The notes beneath the pieces are model-generated. The model was not told where the DNA came from. It saw nothing but the letters and a program-made list of their open reading frames with translations, and searched no databases. A DNA stretch of 64,000 bases. It comes from JAMXLO01 sp963799415 (lineage in GTDB: Bacteria; Pseudomonadota; Alphaproteobacteria; Acetobacterales; Acetobacteraceae). The stretch is taken from contig CAWCXI010000034.1 in NCBI GenBank assembly GCA_963799415.1, forward strand, positions 1 through 64,000, in the 5' to 3' direction. The stretch's first letter is position 1, and the number at the start of each line of letters is the position of its first letter. The translations under genes were made by a program, and so were the position numbers. This document shows, piece after piece, positions 62,344 to 64,000 of the stretch.

Positions 62344-63555
62344 TCAGCCCCAGAGTTGGCGGCTGGCCAGCGCGGCCCCTTGTGCCAGTGCCTCAAGCTT
62401 TGCCCAGGCGATCTGCGGATGAACGCGACCGCCCAATCCGCAGTCAGTGGAGGCGATGACCCGCTCCCTCCCGACTAGATTCGTGAATTGCAGAATGCGC
62501 TCGGCGACAAGCTCCGGATGCTCGACCACGTTGGTCGCATGGCTGACAATGCCTGGCAGGATCAGCTTGTTGTCGGGCAGTTTGACTTCCTGCCAGATTT
62601 TCCATTCATGCTCATGGCGCACATTGCCAGCTTCAAACGAGTACGCGTGGGCGTCGATCGCCAGCATGACCTCGACGATGTCCCGCATCGGAATGTCCGT
62701 AATGTGCGGGCCGTGCCAGCTACCCCAACACAGATGAAACCGGATGCGATCATGGGGCAGACCCTTGATCGCGTGGTTGAGCGCCTCGACGCGGACCATC
62801 GAGAACTTCTTGTACTCATCCACCGTCGGCTCAGGGTTGATCATGTCCCAATTCTCGGCAATCGCCGGATCGTCCAGCTGAAGGATGAGCCCCGCATCGA
62901 CGATTGCCTTGTATTCCTCGCGCATCGCATCGGCGCAGGCGTAAAGCAGTTCTTCCTCAGTCTTGTAGTAGGCATTGCCGATGCGCGAGGCGCTGCCCGG
63001 AGCGACCGAGCTCATGAAGCCTTCCTCAACCCCGGCAGCCTGCATCGCCTCCTTGAAATTGGCGATGTCAGCCTTGATTGCGTCGTGGCCGGTATAGGTG
63101 ATCGGCGCGACGCAGACCGGCGCCGGCGGCCGCGGCCCAGTGGTAATGCCTGACTCGGGATCGGCGTAGGCCGTGGCAAACTGGGTACGGTCCCGACGAT
63201 CGCCGAAGCTGGTCAGCACCACCTCACCGGGTTGAGACCGCCGCGGCGCCATCTCGTACAGACTGGACTCGCCGAGTTTGAGCCCGCCGAGGCGCTGCCA
63301 GGAATATCGCCACCACGAGCCGTAATTAACGCTCTGGCCCATCGGTTTGCCGAACTCGCCGTCACCCGGGATGTCGATGCCGAGGTCGTGCTGACGACGC
63401 ACGACCTCGGATACTGCGTCCCGCAGCGTCTGCCGAAACGCCTGTTCATCGAAAGCCTCGCCGGCTTCAAGGGCGCGGTTCGCCCCTATCAGCCCGTCCG
63501 GACGCGGCAGGCTGCCGACATGGCTGGTGGCAATATGATTGATGCTCGCTTTCAT
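62344..63555 (-). CDS. Core MetE-like methyltransferase (paralogue 2)
   Basis: A 403-residue homologue of the neighbouring gene, about three-quarters identical by eye, indicating tandem duplication. The zinc and substrate motifs are conserved (RFHLCWGSWHGPH, STDCGLGGRVHP). The start at 63555 has GGGAGG 6 bases upstream. It is the first gene of the presumed operon with its paralogue and the ABC transporter, and it diverges from a lytic transglycosylase gene across 96 bases. One copy differs at the residue before TDCGLG (Cys in paralogue 1, Ser here), which may alter metal or substrate use. Confidence 0.88.
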   Translation of the reverse strand: MKASINHIATSHVGSLPRPDGLIGANRALEAGEAFDEQAFRQTLRDAVSEVVRRQHDLGIDIPGDGEFGKPMGQSVNYGSWWRYSWQRLGGLKLGESSLYEMAPRRSQPGEVVLTSFGDRRDRTQFATAYADPESGITTGPRPPAPVCVAPITYTGHDAIKADIANFKEAMQAAGVEEGFMSSVAPGSASRIGNAYYKTEEELLYACADAMREEYKAIVDAGLILQLDDPAIAENWDMINPEPTVDEYKKFSMVRVEALNHAIKGLPHDRIRFHLCWGSWHGPHITDIPMRDIVEVMLAIDAHAYSFEAGNVRHEHEWKIWQEVKLPDNKLILPGIVSHATNVVEHPELVAERILQFTNLVGRERVIASTDCGLGGRVHPQIAWAKLEALAQGAALASRQLWG

Positions 63556-63651
63556 CGTTAACCTCCCTCGGACGACAATGTGCCCCGTAAGCCATACCAA
63601 ACCAGCGAGAAAGATGGCAGAGGCACACGGACGCCGCTACATTCCGGTGGG

Positions 63652-64000
63652 ATGGATGGATCTCAAAGAAGTCGTGCTTGCGTTTGGCTACGTCTGATTG
63701 CGGCGGCACTCGCGATCCAGAGTGTGTCAGTTCGCGCCAGGGCTGCGGAGCCGGACGCCTTCACGCCGGAAAGCTGGGAAATTCAGCAAAGCGCCCAATG
63801 CAGTTCCGCAATCCACGAGGCGGAGCAACAGCACCAATTGCCGTCGGGCTTACTGGCCTCGATCGCGCGGGTCGAAAGCGGCCGGCCTGTGACGACGATG
63901 AACGACGTGCGTCCCTGGCCTTGGACGATCGATGCTGATGGTAATGGCCTGTTCCTCGACAGCAAGGCGGCGGCTGTGGCCTGGGTAGCGCAGCAGACAT
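63652..64000 (+). CDS. Lytic transglycosylase (SLT domain), partial
   Basis: The frame is open to the window end (116 residues seen). An N-terminal signal peptide (RLIAAALAIQSVSVRARA) is followed by the SLT-type start LPSGLLASIARVESGRP, with the catalytic glutamate in VESG, and the family segment VRPWPWTIDADGNGLFLD. It would cleave murein glycan strands in the periplasm. The ATG at 63652 is the only nearby start in frame; its ribosome site is weak. Its role in conjugation or secretion cannot be judged because the rest is outside the window. Confidence 0.82.
   Translation, partial: MDGSQRSRACVWLRLIAAALAIQSVSVRARAAEPDAFTPESWEIQQSAQCSSAIHEAEQQHQLPSGLLASIARVESGRPVTTMNDVRPWPWTIDADGNGLFLDSKAAAVAWVAQQT

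Overview
The window looks like the chromosome of a high-GC alphaproteobacterium, most likely a member of the Acetobacteraceae/Rhodospirillales. This is inferred from high GC, codon use, AGGAG-type ribosome sites, a DUF1127 protein, an encapsulin plus EncFtn pair of the Rhodospirillum type, an alpha-r8/MmgR-like small RNA and many small catabolic clusters. No integrase, transposase, phage gene or CRISPR array was seen.

1-12 kb is catabolic: HMG-CoA lyase-like, MmgE/PrpD, D-2-hydroxyacid dehydrogenase, a DAO-family flavoprotein, a FitAB/VapBC toxin-antitoxin pair, a HyuA-HyuB hydantoinase/oxoprolinase pair, an encapsulin with its ferritin-like cargo, and an enolase-superfamily enzyme. 12-30 kb is the cell-surface region: a 1484-residue secreted polysaccharide deacetylase with Ig-like and RTX-type ends, a family 2 glycosyltransferase, tRNA-Thr(GGT), a LysR regulator with an RND efflux pair, and a wecB-nfrB-nfrA operon. 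That operon matches the c-di-GMP-controlled N4 glycan receptor pathway, and its NfrB carries two MshEN-like modules.

30-43 kb is mixed: GMC oxidoreductase, amidohydrolase, two tiny overlapping ORFs, a thiolase-like protein with a DUF35 partner, a ChaA-like antiporter, a P450, LysR/DUF1127, a PD-(D/E)XK-like protein, a probable MmgR-family sRNA with a degenerate copy beside it, a sulfotransferase and an MlaC-family protein.

43-64 kb is a dense catabolic and uptake region: a cyclase, a luciferase-like monooxygenase, a TauD-type dioxygenase, a ring-hydroxylating dioxygenase (alpha subunit frameshifted twice), a DgcA/StcD-like demethylase, two divergent Rieske oxygenases, a two-subunit HcnB/HcnC-type dehydrogenase (three frameshifts), and a dipeptide-type ABC transporter operon headed by two tandem core-MetE-like methyltransferases. 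Together the Rieske, DgcA-like, HcnBC-like and MetE-like genes suggest uptake and stepwise demethylation of an N-methylated (betaine-like) compound; this is inference. Five single-base frameshifts all fall between 46.7 and 54.9 kb. The window ends inside a lytic transglycosylase gene.
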